This document shows, piece by piece, positions 37,295-45,277 of a DNA stretch of 64,000 nucleotides. This DNA comes from Clostridia bacterium (GTDB taxonomy: Bacteria; Bacillota; Clostridia; Christensenellales; UBA1242). The stretch spans positions 1 through 64,000 of the forward strand of contig JAFVWN010000004.1 of the NCBI GenBank assembly GCA_017501645.1, written 5' to 3'. Position numbers and translations under genes: made by a program. Under the pieces are notes generated by a model, which was given only the letters and a program-made list of their open reading frames with translations, did no database searches and was not told the origin of the DNA. The number at the start of each line of letters is the position of its first letter. Positions within the stretch are counted from its first letter, which is position 1.

Positions 37295-38038
37295 ATGATT
37301 ACTGTAAAGACTCCTGAGCAAATAGAAAAAATGAGAGAAGCAGGCAAAATAGTTGCTGAAGTACTTGAGGAAATGGGGAAACACATTAAACCTGGGATTT
37401 CAACACTAGAGCTTGATAAAATTGCTCGAGAATACATAATAAGCAGAGGTGCAAAACCATCATTTTTGCATTATCACGGATTTCCAGCTTCTATATGTGC
37501 ATCAATTGATGATGTTGTTGTTCATGGAATTCCAAAAAAGAATCTTGTTTTACAAGAAGGTCAAATTGTAGGTATTGATGTGGGTGCTGTGAAGAACGGT
37601 TACCACGGAGATGCAGCACGAACTTTCCTAGTAGGGAATGTGAGTGAAGAAAAAAAGAAATTAGTACAAGTTACTGAAGAGTGCTTTTATGAGGCTATAA
37701 AAGGTCTTAAAGAAGGCAGTCGACTTGGCGATATTGGTGCTCGTGTTCAGCACCACGCTGAGAAGCACGGTTATTCAGTTGTAAGAATTATGGTCGGTCA
37801 CGGTATCGGCAGAGAGATGCACGAAGACCCTGATGTACCAAACTATGGAACTGAAGGAACTGGAATTAAGCTTAAAGCAGGTATGACTCTTGCTATTGAA
37901 CCAATGATAAACATGGGCTCTTATGAATTAAAGCTTAATGGTTGGGACGCTAGAACTATTGATGGACTCCCAAGTGCACACTACGAGAACACTGTCTTAA
38001 TATGCTCAGACGGCGTTGAGATTTTAACAAAAATTTAA
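37295..38038 (+). CDS. map: Type I methionine aminopeptidase
   Basis: Removes the initiator Met from nascent proteins. The 247-residue protein has the five metal ligands in context: GIDVGAVKNGYHGDAARTF (two Asp), VGHGIGREMHEDP (His), LAIEPM (Glu) and HYENTVL (Glu). It is one base after the adk stop. Confidence 0.97.
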   Translation: MITVKTPEQIEKMREAGKIVAEVLEEMGKHIKPGISTLELDKIAREYIISRGAKPSFLHYHGFPASICASIDDVVVHGIPKKNLVLQEGQIVGIDVGAVKNGYHGDAARTFLVGNVSEEKKKLVQVTEECFYEAIKGLKEGSRLGDIGARVQHHAEKHGYSVVRIMVGHGIGREMHEDPDVPNYGTEGTGIKLKAGMTLAIEPMINMGSYELKLNGWDARTIDGLPSAHYENTVLICSDGVEILTKI

Positions 38039-38049
38039 AATGGAGGCAA

Positions 38050-38274
38050 ATGGTTTTGAGTAAAGATGATGTAATTGTAACAGAAGGAACTGTCATTGAG
38101 GCAATGCCGGGTGCAACCTTCAAAGTTCAAATTGCAGGCGGTCATGTGGTTACAGCATATCTTTCTGGTAAACTATGGAAAAACTTTATCCATATTTATG
38201 AGGGTGATACTGTAAAACTCGAAATGAGTCCTTATGACCTTAGCAAGGGCAGAATTATTTGGAGAAGTAAGTAG
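38050..38274 (+). CDS. infA: Translation initiation factor IF-1
   Basis: The OB-fold protein ([61 protein letters not shown]) blocks the A site during initiation. Start choice is open: ATG 38050 is only three bases after TGGAGG, whereas TTG 38056 gives better spacing and the family-like N terminus MSKDDVI. Confidence 0.95.
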   Translation: MVLSKDDVIVTEGTVIEAMPGATFKVQIAGGHVVTAYLSGKLWKNFIHIYEGDTVKLEMSPYDLSKGRIIWRSK

Positions 38275-38312
38275 AACAAAAATTAACTATACTTTTTAAG
38301 GAGAATAGAAAA

Positions 38313-38426
38313 ATGAAAGTTAGAGCAAGTGTTAAGCCTATCTGTGAAAACTGTAAAGTTATCAAGAGAGAAGGCAAAGTTAGAGTTATCTGCAAGAACC
38401 CTAAGCACAAACAAGTTCAGGGTTAA
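38313..38426 (+). CDS. rpmJ: 50S ribosomal protein L36 (zinc form)
   Basis: The 37-residue protein [20 protein letters not shown], ending with [13 protein letters not shown], has the C-x2-C-x12-C-x4-H zinc pattern. AAGGAG lies eleven bases before the ATG. Confidence 0.96.
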   Translation: MKVRASVKPICENCKVIKREGKVRVICKNPKHKQVQG

Positions 38427-38442
38427 TAAACTTGAAAATTAT

Positions 38443-38486
38443 CGCCATAAAGGCGGCATAGAGTAATCTACTTTATGGTGTTTTTA
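38443..38486 (+). terminator. Terminator between rpmJ and rpsM
   Basis: CGCCATAAAG (38443-38452) pairs with CTTTATGGTG (38471-38480), one G-T pair, then five T residues. It may be partial, separating spc from alpha transcription. Confidence 0.7.
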
Positions 38487-38519
38487 TACAAAATTGTAGA
38501 TTTTATCTGCAAAGTATGA

Positions 38520-38525
38520 TATAAT
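38520..38525 (+). promoter_or_regulatory. Candidate -10 of an internal promoter for the alpha operon
   Basis: TATAAT lies ~60 bp upstream of rpsM, directly after the terminator; the context TATGATATAATATTTAT recurs at 53905. No good -35 is visible. Confidence 0.45.
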
Positions 38526-38587
38526 ATTTATGTTATACTAAAAAAATCAAAAATAAAATTTTAATTTATATCTTTTGGAGGATAAAG

Positions 38588-38953
38588 ATGGCAAGAATTG
38601 CTGGTGTGGATTTACCAAACGAGAAAAGAGTAGAAATTGGTCTTACTTATATCTACGGTGTTGGTAAAGTAACTGCTAACCAAATTTTGGAAGCAACAAA
38701 AATCAATCCTGACACTCGTGTTAAAGATTTAACAGAGGCTGAGATTGGTAAAATCCGTGAATATATGGATAAAAACCTTACTGTTGAAGGTGACAAGAAA
38801 AGAGAAGTTGCTATGAACATTAAGGGTCTTATGGAAATCGGTTCTTATAGAGGAGTTAGACACAGAAAAGGTCTTCCTGTTCGTGGTCAATCAACTCGTT
38901 CAAATGCAAGAACTCGTAAGGGCGCTAGAACTAGCTCTGTAAAGAAGAAATAA
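38588..38953 (+). CDS. rpsM: 30S ribosomal protein S13
   Basis: The 121-residue protein ([26 protein letters not shown]) ends in [21 protein letters not shown] and contacts tRNAs in the 30S head. GGAGG precedes the ATG. Confidence 0.98.
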   Translation: MARIAGVDLPNEKRVEIGLTYIYGVGKVTANQILEATKINPDTRVKDLTEAEIGKIREYMDKNLTVEGDKKREVAMNIKGLMEIGSYRGVRHRKGLPVRGQSTRSNARTRKGARTSSVKKK

Positions 38954-38969
38954 AGGAGAGAGAAGATAA

Positions 38970-39362
38970 ATGGCACAAGCTAAGAAAACAACTAAAAAGC
39001 GTAAAATTACAACCAATGTTGACAAAGGTATTGTCCATGTACAATCATCTTTCAACAACACAATTGTAACTATTACTGATACACAAGGTAATGCTCTTTC
39101 TGCATGTAGTTCTGGTGAACTTGGTTACAGAGGTAACCGTAAGAGCACACCTTTCGCAGCTGGTCAAGCTGCTGAAACAGCTGCTAAAAAAGCTAAAGAT
39201 TATGGTTTGAAATCTGTTGAGGTTTATGTTAAAGGTCCTGGTAATGGAAGAGAGTCTGCAATTCGTTCTCTTGCTACTGCAGGTCTTGAGGTTACACTCA
39301 TTCGTGATGTGTCTCCAATCCCTCACAATGGTTGTCGTCCACCAAAACGAAGAAGAATATAA
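38970..39362 (+). CDS. rpsK: 30S ribosomal protein S11
   Basis: The 130-residue protein has [23 protein letters not shown] and the conserved end [18 protein letters not shown]; it lies on the platform near the mRNA exit. Confidence 0.98.
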   Translation: MAQAKKTTKKRKITTNVDKGIVHVQSSFNNTIVTITDTQGNALSACSSGELGYRGNRKSTPFAAGQAAETAAKKAKDYGLKSVEVYVKGPGNGRESAIRSLATAGLEVTLIRDVSPIPHNGCRPPKRRRI

Positions 39363-39373
39363 GGAGTAGATAA

Positions 39374-39994
39374 ATGGCAAAATATACTGATGCTGATTGC
39401 AGACTTTGTAGAAGAGAAGGCACTAAATTATTTTTAAAGGGTGATAGATGCCTTTCTAAGAAGTGTGCTATGGAAAGAAGACCAAGTATCCCTGGTCAAC
39501 ACCCAAACACTCGTAAGAAACCAAGCGAGTATCAAACTCAGCTTAGAGAAAAACAAAAAGTTAAAAGAGCTTATGGACTTCTTGAGAAGCAATTCCATGC
39601 TTATTATGAAGAAGCTGAAAGAATGAGAGGTAAGACTGGTGAAAATATGCTTAGCCTACTTGAGCGCCGTTTAGACAATGTCGCTTACAGAATGGGTTTA
39701 GCATCTAGCCGTGCTGCTTCTAGACAACTTGTTAACCATGGACACATTTGTGTTAATGGAAAGAGAGTAACTATCCCATCATACCTTGTTAAGGTTAATG
39801 ATGTAATTTCTGTAAAGGAAAACAAAACAAAGAAAGCTCCATTTGTTGCTGTTAAGGAAACAAGAGTTGTTGTTCCTAAGTGGCTTGAATTCAGTACTGA
39901 AAAACTTACTGGTAAGGTTATTGCTCTTCCACAAAGAGATGATATTGACCTTAACATTGAAGAGCACTTAATTGTCGAGCTTTATTCTAAGTAA
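39374..39994 (+). CDS. rpsD: 30S ribosomal protein S4
   Basis: The 206-residue protein starts the assembly of the 30S body. It has an N-terminal zinc-type cysteine set ([23 protein letters not shown] shortened in view: C10, C13, C26, C31 by position) and an S4 domain ([20 protein letters not shown]). Confidence 0.97.
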   Translation: MAKYTDADCRLCRREGTKLFLKGDRCLSKKCAMERRPSIPGQHPNTRKKPSEYQTQLREKQKVKRAYGLLEKQFHAYYEEAERMRGKTGENMLSLLERRLDNVAYRMGLASSRAASRQLVNHGHICVNGKRVTIPSYLVKVNDVISVKENKTKKAPFVAVKETRVVVPKWLEFSTEKLTGKVIALPQRDDIDLNIEEHLIVELYSK

Positions 39995-40015
39995 TAACGG
40001 ATAGGAGGCTAAGTT

Positions 40016-40969
40016 ATGTTAGAAATTGAAAAACCAAGAATTGAATGTATTGAAGAAGAGGGCGATGCTTATTCTAAGTTCGTTCTAGAACCATTAGAGA
40101 GAGGTTTTGGTGTTACTATTGGTAACGCTCTTCGCCGTGTTTTACTTTCAAGCTTGCCAGGTGCTGCTGTTACCAACATCAAGATTGAAGGTGTTTCTCA
40201 TGAGTTTACAACACTCAAGGGTGCAAAAGAAGATGTAACTGAAATTGTTCTTAATATGAAAGGTCTTTCTGTTAAGACTGCAAGCACTGATATGTCTTTC
40301 AAAAAAGTTTTAAAACTTAAAAAGAAAGGCCCAGGCGTTGTTACAGCTGCTGATATTGAAGCTGATGACGAAGTTACTGTTCTTAACCCAACATTGTACA
40401 TTTGTACACTTGAGAGTGATGCAACTTTAGATATGGACATCATGGTTGGCCGTGGCAGAGGATATGTTCCTGCTGACAAGAATAAAGACATCAGCCTACC
40501 TGTTGGTTATATTGCTATTGATAGTATTTTCACTCCAGTTAGAAAAGCTAGCTATGATGTTGAAAATACTCGTGTTGGTCAAAATACTGACTACGATAAA
40601 CTTGTACTTGAGGTTACTACTAATGGTACAGTTTCAGCTAAGGAAGTTGTGAGCCTTGCTGCTAAGCTTCTTAATGAGCATATTAACCTATTTGTTGAAC
40701 TTGTTGAGTCTATGACTAACACTTCAATCTTAGTAAGTCGTGAGGAAGACAAAGTTCATAAGCTTATGGTTATGAGCATTGAAGATATGGATTTATCTGT
40801 TCGTTCTTACAACTGCTTAAAGAGAGCTGGTATCAACACTGTTGAAGATTTAATCGGCAAGACAGAAGACGATATGTTAAAGGTTAAGAACCTTGGTCGT
40901 AAGTCTCTTGACGAAGTTATCCACAAACTCGAAGGTCTTGGTTTGAGTTTAAAAACTAGGGAAGAATAA
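40016..40969 (+). CDS. rpoA: RNA polymerase subunit alpha
   Basis: The 317-residue protein has the N-terminal dimer domain (FVLEPLERGFGVTIGNALRR) and a C-terminal UP-element and activator-binding domain with helix-hairpin-helix motif (LKRAGINTVEDLIGKTEDD, NLGRKSLDEVIHKL). Standard position between rpsD and rplQ. Confidence 0.98.
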   Translation: MLEIEKPRIECIEEEGDAYSKFVLEPLERGFGVTIGNALRRVLLSSLPGAAVTNIKIEGVSHEFTTLKGAKEDVTEIVLNMKGLSVKTASTDMSFKKVLKLKKKGPGVVTAADIEADDEVTVLNPTLYICTLESDATLDMDIMVGRGRGYVPADKNKDISLPVGYIAIDSIFTPVRKASYDVENTRVGQNTDYDKLVLEVTTNGTVSAKEVVSLAAKLLNEHINLFVELVESMTNTSILVSREEDKVHKLMVMSIEDMDLSVRSYNCLKRAGINTVEDLIGKTEDDMLKVKNLGRKSLDEVIHKLEGLGLSLKTREE

Positions 40970-40979
40970 GGAGAATATA

Positions 40980-41489
40980 ATGAATACACAAAAATTAGGA
41001 AGACCTACCGACCAAAGACTTGCTATGGTTAGTGGACTTGCAAGTGACCTTTTATGGTACGGTCGTATTGAAACAACTTTAGATAGAGCTAAAGCTGCTG
41101 CTAGATATGCAGAAAAATGTATTACATTAGCTGTTCGTTCATACAATGATGTTGTAACTGAAGAAAAAGTTACAAAAGACAGCAAAGGTAATGAAAAGAA
41201 AGTAACTATCTCTAAAGATGGTGCAAAGAAGCTTGCTGCAAGAAGAGAATTAATTTCTCGTCTTGAGGACAGACAAGAACAAAGAGTTAAAGGTGAGAAG
41301 AAATCAGCTTTAACAGCTCGTAAGGGCGATATCAAATCTCCATTAATCGAGAAGATTTTTGAAGATTTAGCACCTAAGTATGCTCAAAGAGCAGAAGAGA
41401 AGGGAACTGCTGGTGGTTACACAAGAGTAATCAAGACAACAGTAAGAAGGGGCGATAATGCTCAACTTGCTATTGTTGAACTAATCTAG
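40980..41489 (+). CDS. rplQ: 50S ribosomal protein L17 with internal insertion
   Basis: The protein starts as usual (KLGRPTDQRLAMVSGLASDLL, RIETTLDRAKAAARYAEKCITLA) and ends GGYTRVIKTTVRRGDNAQLAIVELI. It has 169 residues rather than ~115-130, because a charged stretch of about 45 residues (EEKVTKDSKGNEKKVTISKD and onward) is inserted before IFEDLAPKYAQR. Last gene of the superoperon. Confidence 0.96.
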   Translation: MNTQKLGRPTDQRLAMVSGLASDLLWYGRIETTLDRAKAAARYAEKCITLAVRSYNDVVTEEKVTKDSKGNEKKVTISKDGAKKLAARRELISRLEDRQEQRVKGEKKSALTARKGDIKSPLIEKIFEDLAPKYAQRAEEKGTAGGYTRVIKTTVRRGDNAQLAIVELI

Positions 41490-41522
41490 AGGGCATATTT
41501 TGCACCTCTAAGTGCAGAAATT

Positions 41523-41583
41523 AAAGAGAGAACGAAACAGTCATTTATGCAAATAAACTCCTGCTTCGATTCTCTCTTTTTTT
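41523..41583 (+). terminator. Terminator at the end of the ribosomal superoperon
   Basis: AAAGAGAGAA pairs with TTCTCTCTTT. The stem continues through CGAA/TTCG and CAG/CTG, and a T-rich run follows. Confidence 0.88.
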
Positions 41584-41770
41584 CTTTCTTATAGGCACAA
41601 ACTATGCCTTCTAGAGGAAGAAACAAACAGAGGAAAAGCTATTACTGTTGGGCATTTGGTTTACATTCGTTTATGTCTAATAAAGTCAAGCGAGCCAGAA
41701 CCCGCCGAGCCTTCTTCAAAACGCAAACTCGACCCTCTGTGGTGGGCGAGTTGGTAAAAATGTAAATAAG

Positions 41771-41803
41771 AAAACACAGGATAATAAATCTTGTGTTTTT
41801 TCT
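41771..41803 (+). terminator. Repeat-borne terminator, copy 1
   Basis: AAACACAGGAT pairs with ATCTTGTGTTT (11 bp, one G-T), loop AATAA, then T residues. Confidence 0.75.
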
Positions 41804-42053
41804 TTTTTATAGGCATAAACTATGCCCTCTAGAGGAAGAAATTGGTAGAGAGAAATAAAAATCAAGAGATTGAAAATGTTTGGGTTATGGTTGGAGTAGG
41901 TGGGATGTTGTAACATCTAAGCGGAGCATCTGCCATAATTCATCATTCTTCAATCATAATTCATAATTTTTTAAGAGTTAACCCCGCCGAGCCTTCTTCA
42001 AAACGCAAACTTGACCCTCTAGGGTGTTCGAGTTAGTAAAAATATAAATAAGA

Positions 42054-42086
42054 AAACACAGGATAATAAATCTTGTGTTTTTTCTT
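42054..42086 (+). terminator. Repeat-borne terminator, copy 2
   Basis: Same stem and loop as copy 1, followed by TTTTTTCTT. Confidence 0.75.
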
Positions 42087-42206
42087 GTCTTTTGTGGCAC
42101 AAACTATGCCCTCTAGAGGAAACTGTAAAAATGGAGGTTTATTGTATCTAATAAAATTTGGTTTAAGTTCTATATTATATATTGTAAAACTTTGTCAACA
42201 TATCTT

Positions 42207-42228
42207 GGTTCCCCCGGACGGGGGAACC
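42207..42228. repeat. Perfect GC-rich hairpin repeat
   Basis: GGTTCCCCC pairs with GGGGGAACC around GGAC. It is a relative of the sequence at 21711-21740 and lies in the insert of the repeat array. Confidence 0.6.
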
Positions 42229-42359
42229 GAGGGCGGTAATTACTTGTTTTGTTTCAATATAAATTTTTATTTTTTTGACAACTGTTTATTGTTGAAAATT
42301 TTATTTCTCTATGATTATCAAAGACAAATTGTGTGCGAGTTAGTAAAAATGTAAATAAG

Positions 42360-42392
42360 AAAACACAGGATAATAAATCTTGTGTTTTTTCT
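42360..42392 (+). terminator. Repeat-borne terminator, copy 3
   Basis: AAACACAGGAT/ATCTTGTGTTT hairpin followed by TTTTTTCTT, identical to copies 1 and 2. Confidence 0.75.
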
Positions 42393-42661
42393 TATCTTTT
42401 GTGGCACAAACTATGGCCTCTAGAGGAAGAAATTGGCAGAGAGAAACAAAAATCAAGAGATTGAAATTGTTTGGGTTATGGTTGAGGAGCGGGTGGGAGA
42501 GCGGTGGTTTCACTGTTGTAACATCTAAGCGGAGCGTCTGCCATAATTCATCATTCTTCAATCATAATTCATAATTTTTTAAGAGTTAACCCCGCCGAGC
42601 CTTCTTCAAAACGCAAACTCGACCCTCTAAGGTGTGCGAGTTAGTAAAAATATAAATAAGG

Positions 42662-42694
42662 AAACACAGGACAATAAATCTTGTGTTTTTTTGT
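42662..42694 (+). terminator. Repeat-borne terminator, copy 4
   Basis: AAACACAGGAC opposite ATCTTGTGTTT, with one base change relative to the other copies, then seven T residues. Confidence 0.7.
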
Positions 42695-42710
42695 TATTGC
42701 GTGTTTTTGC

Positions 42711-42739
42711 TTGACTTTTTGGGGGATAAAAAATAAAAT
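42711..42739 (+). promoter_or_regulatory. Promoter of the DUF6273 surface protein gene
   Basis: TTGACT and TAAAAT are spaced by 17 bp, 38 bp before the ATG at 42777 and just after the repeat array. Confidence 0.65.
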
Positions 42740-42776
42740 TAAAATGAATAAATAATAGAGGAGTGGTCGCAAAAGA

Positions 42777-44162
42777 ATGAAAAAGAAGATTTTAAGAGTG
42801 ATATTCACTGTTATTCCTGTTGTTTGTTTGGTTGCGTTGTATTTGTTTGTGGCCATTCCTATGCGTGAAAGAAAAGATAGGGATGATGGTTCTAATAGTG
42901 AAGTCTATCAAGGTGCATATTTTGCTTCTGCAACAGAGAAAAGTCCTGCTTATGGGCAAAGTAAAAGTTATAAGGGTGGGGCGATATTTATTGAACCAAA
43001 TGTAACTTACAATATGAACGGAGGTTCTATCACTGGAACTAATAAAAAGTTTGGCGGTGCTGTTTATATAAGCTCTGGTGCAACTTTTAATATGAAAGGT
43101 GGCTCAATTACTGGCTGTAACGGAATGTATGGTGGAGCTATTTATGTTGAAACTGGTGGAACTTTGGTTATTGAAGCAGGCACACTTACTGGGAACACTG
43201 CAAACTATGGACCGTCTATTTATGCGGAACAAGGAGCAACTGTAGACATTTCTCCAAATGCAAATATTAGTAGCAATGATATTTTGTATGAGGTAATTCT
43301 AGATATTTCAAATGAAGAGATAGAGATTGGTGCTGACCTTACCACAAGATATATAACTATGGGGTCATATCCTCAAACTGCTGTTGATGAAACAATGCAG
43401 AATACATTAACGGCTTGGGCAAGCTCTCAAACGCCGAGTCATTTTGATGGTGTTGAAATGTACACTTACACAGATGGAAATGTATATGTTCTTGGTCAAT
43501 GCTGTGGTGGATTTACTTTCTCTAGTGGCTATTATGCGGCTGATGGTGAATATTTATGGTTTAAAATAGAACCAATAAAGTGGTGGATAATCAACTATGA
43601 TGGATATCAAGACGGAATGACAGAGTTTTGGCTCTTAAGTAGAAGTGCGTTAACAACCTATGATATGTATGGAGATTCTATGAATTGGGTTAATTGTGGC
43701 ATTCGAGATTGGCTTAATGGTAGTTTTTATGAAAATGCGTTCACTGAAGCAGAAAGAAATCTTATTAACTTAACCAATGTTCAAAACAATGATGGTTATA
43801 GTTATAATTACACTGATGGTTCTGGACAAGCAACGAACGACTATTTGTTCTTACTTTCATTAGACGAAGTTCAGCCATCAAGTGGAACTTCTGCTCACGA
43901 ATCAATTTTTGTAAGAGGGAATTATTCTTTTGATTTTGAGTTATATCCAACAGATTATGCAAACTTAATGCTTAATGGTTTTAGTCTAGGACACGCAATG
44001 TTAAGAACCGGTGTTTACTATGATTATGAAGACAATGCAATTCAATCATATTATTTATGGGATAGTGATTTTGCATTTATAACTGATGCTCCATATAATA
44101 CAGGTTCAAATAGAGATGATTTGACTTATATTCGCCCTAGTATGATTATAAGTCTGTCGTAA
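42777..44162 (+). CDS. Secreted protein with GGAxY repeats and a DUF6273 domain
   Basis: The 461-residue protein has an N-terminal signal or anchor helix (ILRVIFTVIPVVCLVALYLFVAI). Residues ~65-165 hold four GGAxY repeats (KGGAIFIEPN, FGGAVYISSGATFNM, YGGAIYVETGGT) close to those of the LRR protein at 21862. The C-terminal half is DUF6273-like: ITMGSYPQTAVDE (~200), WFKIEPIKWWII, and CGIRDWLNGSFYENAFTEAERNLI (~305-330), with a final TYIRPSMIISLS. DUF6273 is common in gut Firmicutes surface proteins and has no established activity. A GAGGAG is 13 bases before the ATG, longer than ideal. Confidence 0.85.
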   Translation: MKKKILRVIFTVIPVVCLVALYLFVAIPMRERKDRDDGSNSEVYQGAYFASATEKSPAYGQSKSYKGGAIFIEPNVTYNMNGGSITGTNKKFGGAVYISSGATFNMKGGSITGCNGMYGGAIYVETGGTLVIEAGTLTGNTANYGPSIYAEQGATVDISPNANISSNDILYEVILDISNEEIEIGADLTTRYITMGSYPQTAVDETMQNTLTAWASSQTPSHFDGVEMYTYTDGNVYVLGQCCGGFTFSSGYYAADGEYLWFKIEPIKWWIINYDGYQDGMTEFWLLSRSALTTYDMYGDSMNWVNCGIRDWLNGSFYENAFTEAERNLINLTNVQNNDGYSYNYTDGSGQATNDYLFLLSLDEVQPSSGTSAHESIFVRGNYSFDFELYPTDYANLMLNGFSLGHAMLRTGVYYDYEDNAIQSYYLWDSDFAFITDAPYNTGSNRDDLTYIRPSMIISLS

Positions 44163-44302
44163 GGTTTGTGTCAGGAACTATAAGGAAATTGTCAAAAAGT
44201 TTGGTTGTAAAAAGATATTGTGCTTTTTGAAACATAACTTTTGCAATTAAAAAGTTAATATTTTACTTTATCGAAATATAAATACTTAAATTCAATTTTT
44301 AT

Positions 44303-44328
44303 AAACGGGGTGGAAGCCTCGTTTTTTT
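44303..44328 (+). terminator. Terminator after the DUF6273 protein gene
   Basis: AAACGGGG pairs with CCTCGTTT (one G-T) around TGGAAG, followed by a T run. Confidence 0.75.
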
Positions 44329-44355
44329 GTTATCATCTTAAGTTTAGATAAGGGG

Positions 44356-45114
44356 TTATATCTCAATATCGTCAAGGTCATCAAATAGGGCGTTGCACTC
44401 TTCTTTTGTGTATTCTCTTTGAGAAAAATCCGGAGGTGGTGGAGGTGGTGGTGAGGGTTTTTGCTTGTACTCTTTGTAACAATCGTTTATGATTGGTTCA
44501 TAGTGTTTTATGCACCACTCAAGAGTTGCAAACTCTTTTTCCATAAGAAAGGGACTTTCTTTCAGTTTGTTTATTAATAAAGAAATACTGAAGTTTCGAG
44601 GTAAATCACTTTTAATATAATTGTTTTTATCTGGGAACGAAGCTTTAAAAATTTCTTTTATCTTTTTTAAATGCTGAATTTTTAAATTATTATTTCTGGC
44701 GAGGACACTATGTGGCTTATCGACGACATATTGTTTTTTATAAATAGTTTTTTTATTAATATTATTATATTTATATAAGGGTTTGACCTGCGAAATTTTG
44801 CTTGAGAAAGCTACTTTACCTTGCGAAATTCTGCAGGGGACAAATCTTTTTCTCTTGCGATAAGTTGCAGGAGAAATGTGAGGAAAAATAAAAGAAATTC
44901 CAAACTTATTGTAATTAGTAGCAACAAGGTTTGCGGTTGTGAGAGTTTTTATAATTTGGCTCATTTGTCTTGTTTTTACATCAATAAATGGTGAAGAGTC
45001 AATAATTTGTTGTAGAGTGATAGGGTAAGGTAGTGTTTGAATAAGTTTATATACGAAAAAATCTCTTATATCAAGGCCTCTGTCTTTGAAAAATTGGTGT
45101 CTTTTGGTGTTCAT
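44356..45114 (-). CDS. Uncharacterised winged-helix-like protein with polyproline linker
   Basis: AAAGGAG lies eight bases before the ATG. The N-terminal ~75 residues look like a winged helix (TLQQIIDSSPFIDVKTRQMSQIIKTLTTANLVATN). A lysine-rich middle follows, then a helical segment (FATLEWCIKHYEPIINDCYKEY), seven consecutive prolines, and an acidic tail (CNALFDDLDDIEI). The plan resembles replication- or plasmid-associated DNA-binding proteins of Firmicutes, but no family is certain. It sits opposite in direction between two surface-protein genes. Confidence 0.65.
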   Translation of the reverse strand: MNTKRHQFFKDRGLDIRDFFVYKLIQTLPYPITLQQIIDSSPFIDVKTRQMSQIIKTLTTANLVATNYNKFGISFIFPHISPATYRKRKRFVPCRISQGKVAFSSKISQVKPLYKYNNINKKTIYKKQYVVDKPHSVLARNNNLKIQHLKKIKEIFKASFPDKNNYIKSDLPRNFSISLLINKLKESPFLMEKEFATLEWCIKHYEPIINDCYKEYKQKPSPPPPPPPDFSQREYTKEECNALFDDLDDIEI

Positions 45115-45277
45115 AAAATTTGCTCCTTTTGATTCGAGTATACACCAGACTTTTAAAAGTTGAGCTGAAGTGTGACATAAAATGTAAAAGTTTTTTCAAA
45201 AAAAATAAAAAAGGCATAAAAATATTTTGAAAAAGAAAAAATAAGTGGTAAACTATATGTGTAAGAGGAACAAAAAA

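Larger units (their letters stand above)
41590..42695. repeat. Imperfect ~300-bp tandem repeat array with terminators
   Basis: Two near-full units (41748-42028, 42336-42636) and three partial ones (41590-41747, 42029-42130, 42637-42695) are aligned by common blocks. In order these are CGAGTTAGTAAAAATATAAA, a terminator hairpin, GGCACAAACTATGCC, CCTCTAGAGGAAG, AAGCGGAGCGTCTGCC, CATAATTCATCATTCTTCAA, and CCGCCGAGCCTTCTTC. A 42131-42335 insert interrupts the third unit. The 1.3-kb gap has no credible gene. Confidence 0.85.

Noticed and set aside
42073-42561. Short open frames on both strands in the repeat array (for example MCFFLSFVAQTM...)
   Set aside because: They start inside the repeated terminator and palindrome blocks, recur with the repeat, and have no family-like sequence.
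41590-42695. Possible CRISPR array
   Set aside because: Units are ~300 bp with diverged, partly deleted copies, not short identical repeats with unique spacers, and no cas genes are present.
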